Source of the DNA: Brevibacterium iodinum ATCC 49514
GTDB taxonomy: Bacteria; Actinomycetota; Actinomycetes; Actinomycetales; Brevibacteriaceae
Assembly (NCBI RefSeq): GCF_900169265.1
Contig: NZ_FXYX01000012.1
Location: 35,173 to 99,172, forward strand
DNA: 64,000 bases
Reading direction: 5' to 3'
Made by a program: the position numbers and the translations under genes. Within the stretch, counting starts at the first letter, position 1. Every line of letters begins with the position of its first letter. This document shows positions 63,875 to 64,000 of this stretch, in pieces. Below the pieces are notes generated by a model. It was not told where the DNA came from, ran no database searches, and saw nothing but the letters and a program-made list of their open reading frames with translations.

Positions 63875-64000
63875 GTTTGGTTGACTCCTGGGTTTATGCC
63901 GCCAGGGCGACGGCCTTTTGGTGAACAAGCTCGTATTCAACCGGGGTCAGTTTACCCAAACGTCGCTGTCGACGCTTCCGGTGATAGGTCCGCTCGACCC
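63875..64000 (-). mobile_element. IS3-family insertion sequence, 3' end
   Basis: The sequence right of the IS110 break encodes an IS3-type OrfB end on the minus strand. The element's terminus is probably the TGGTTGACTCC near 63878-63888. The exact boundary and target duplication need the other end. Confidence 0.75.
63894..64000 (-). CDS. IS3-family transposase OrfB, C-terminal end (cut by the window edge)
   Basis: The last 34 residues, ending VERTYHRKRRQRRLGKLTPV then EYELVHQKAVALAA and TAA (63894-63896). The YHRKRRQRRLGKLTP motif is the usual tail of IS3-family integrase-core transposases. The DDE domain lies outside the window. Confidence 0.88.
   Translation of the reverse strand, partial: VERTYHRKRRQRRLGKLTPVEYELVHQKAVALAA

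Larger units (their letters stand above)
63308..63878 (+). mobile_element. IS110-family insertion sequence, left part
   Basis: The element starts at or next to the CT at 63308-63309, inside a palindromic repeat. It has a ~310-bp non-coding left end, as in IS110-group elements, then a DEDD transposase that is broken at ~63875 by an IS3-family element. The right end lies outside the window. No terminal inverted repeats are expected for this family. Confidence 0.8.

Overview
The window looks like a chromosomal segment of a high-GC Gram-positive bacterium. Protein character, leaderless promoters, an IdeR/DtxR-type iron box, a PcaDC fusion and mycothiol-era actinobacterial gene families all point to Actinomycetota. 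A Brevibacterium-like member of the Micrococcales is my best guess, but this is inference and no database was consulted. No rRNA, prophage or CRISPR array is visible.

Layout, 1-18 kb: housekeeping and catabolic genes. These are an unknown protein, a PYROXD2-like FAD oxidoreductase, a three-gene operon (RimK-like ATP-grasp ligase, uridine-kinase-like P-loop kinase, Cys-less TenA), a VOC protein, HutD, a glycine-zipper membrane protein, catalase, aconitase, an Fpg/Nei glycosylase, an aldo/keto reductase, a ThrE exporter, and a LysR regulator divergent from glutaryl-CoA dehydrogenase. A family of ~55-bp palindromic repeats lies between these genes. 18-27 kb: a heterodimeric ABC transporter of IrtAB/YbtPQ type under a probable iron box, MgtE, a universal stress protein, a sugar porter, an acidic protein and an SDR. 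27.2-27.6 kb: tRNA-Glu, tRNA-Asp and tRNA-Phe on the minus strand.

28-43 kb: YbaK, YigZ, a class III aminotransferase, a YtcJ-like amidohydrolase, a TPP enzyme divergent from a large Orn/Lys/Arg decarboxylase, a decayed proline racemase, a polar amino acid ABC importer, an MHS-type transporter, a cyclophilin lipoprotein and an MFS efflux protein. 44.5-50 kb: the protocatechuate operon pobA-pcaH-pcaG-pcaB-pcaDC. 50-55.5 kb: thiosulfate uptake genes (tsuA, tsuB), a macrodomain protein, SDR, RibD-like and small alarmone synthetase genes. 55.5-60.4 kb: an IclR regulator divergent from an aromatic aldehyde dehydrogenase, an aromatic acid transporter and a PrpF-family isomerase. The rest is a secreted ExeM/NucH nuclease and nested insertion sequences at the right edge.

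Together the aromatic genes encode import of an aromatic acid, oxidation of an aromatic aldehyde to 4-hydroxybenzoate, hydroxylation to protocatechuate, ortho ring cleavage and conversion to 3-oxoadipate. The pobA and aldehyde dehydrogenase promoters share an identical 17-bp sequence, so one IclR regulator probably controls both blocks.

The most interesting feature is at 63297-63878. An IS110-family element sits inside one copy of the palindromic repeat. Its non-coding left end can be folded by eye into two stem-loops resembling a bridge RNA: an internal loop in the first pairs with the interrupted palindrome, and one in the second pairs with the element's own left end. A second element, of the IS3 family, then interrupts the IS110 transposase.
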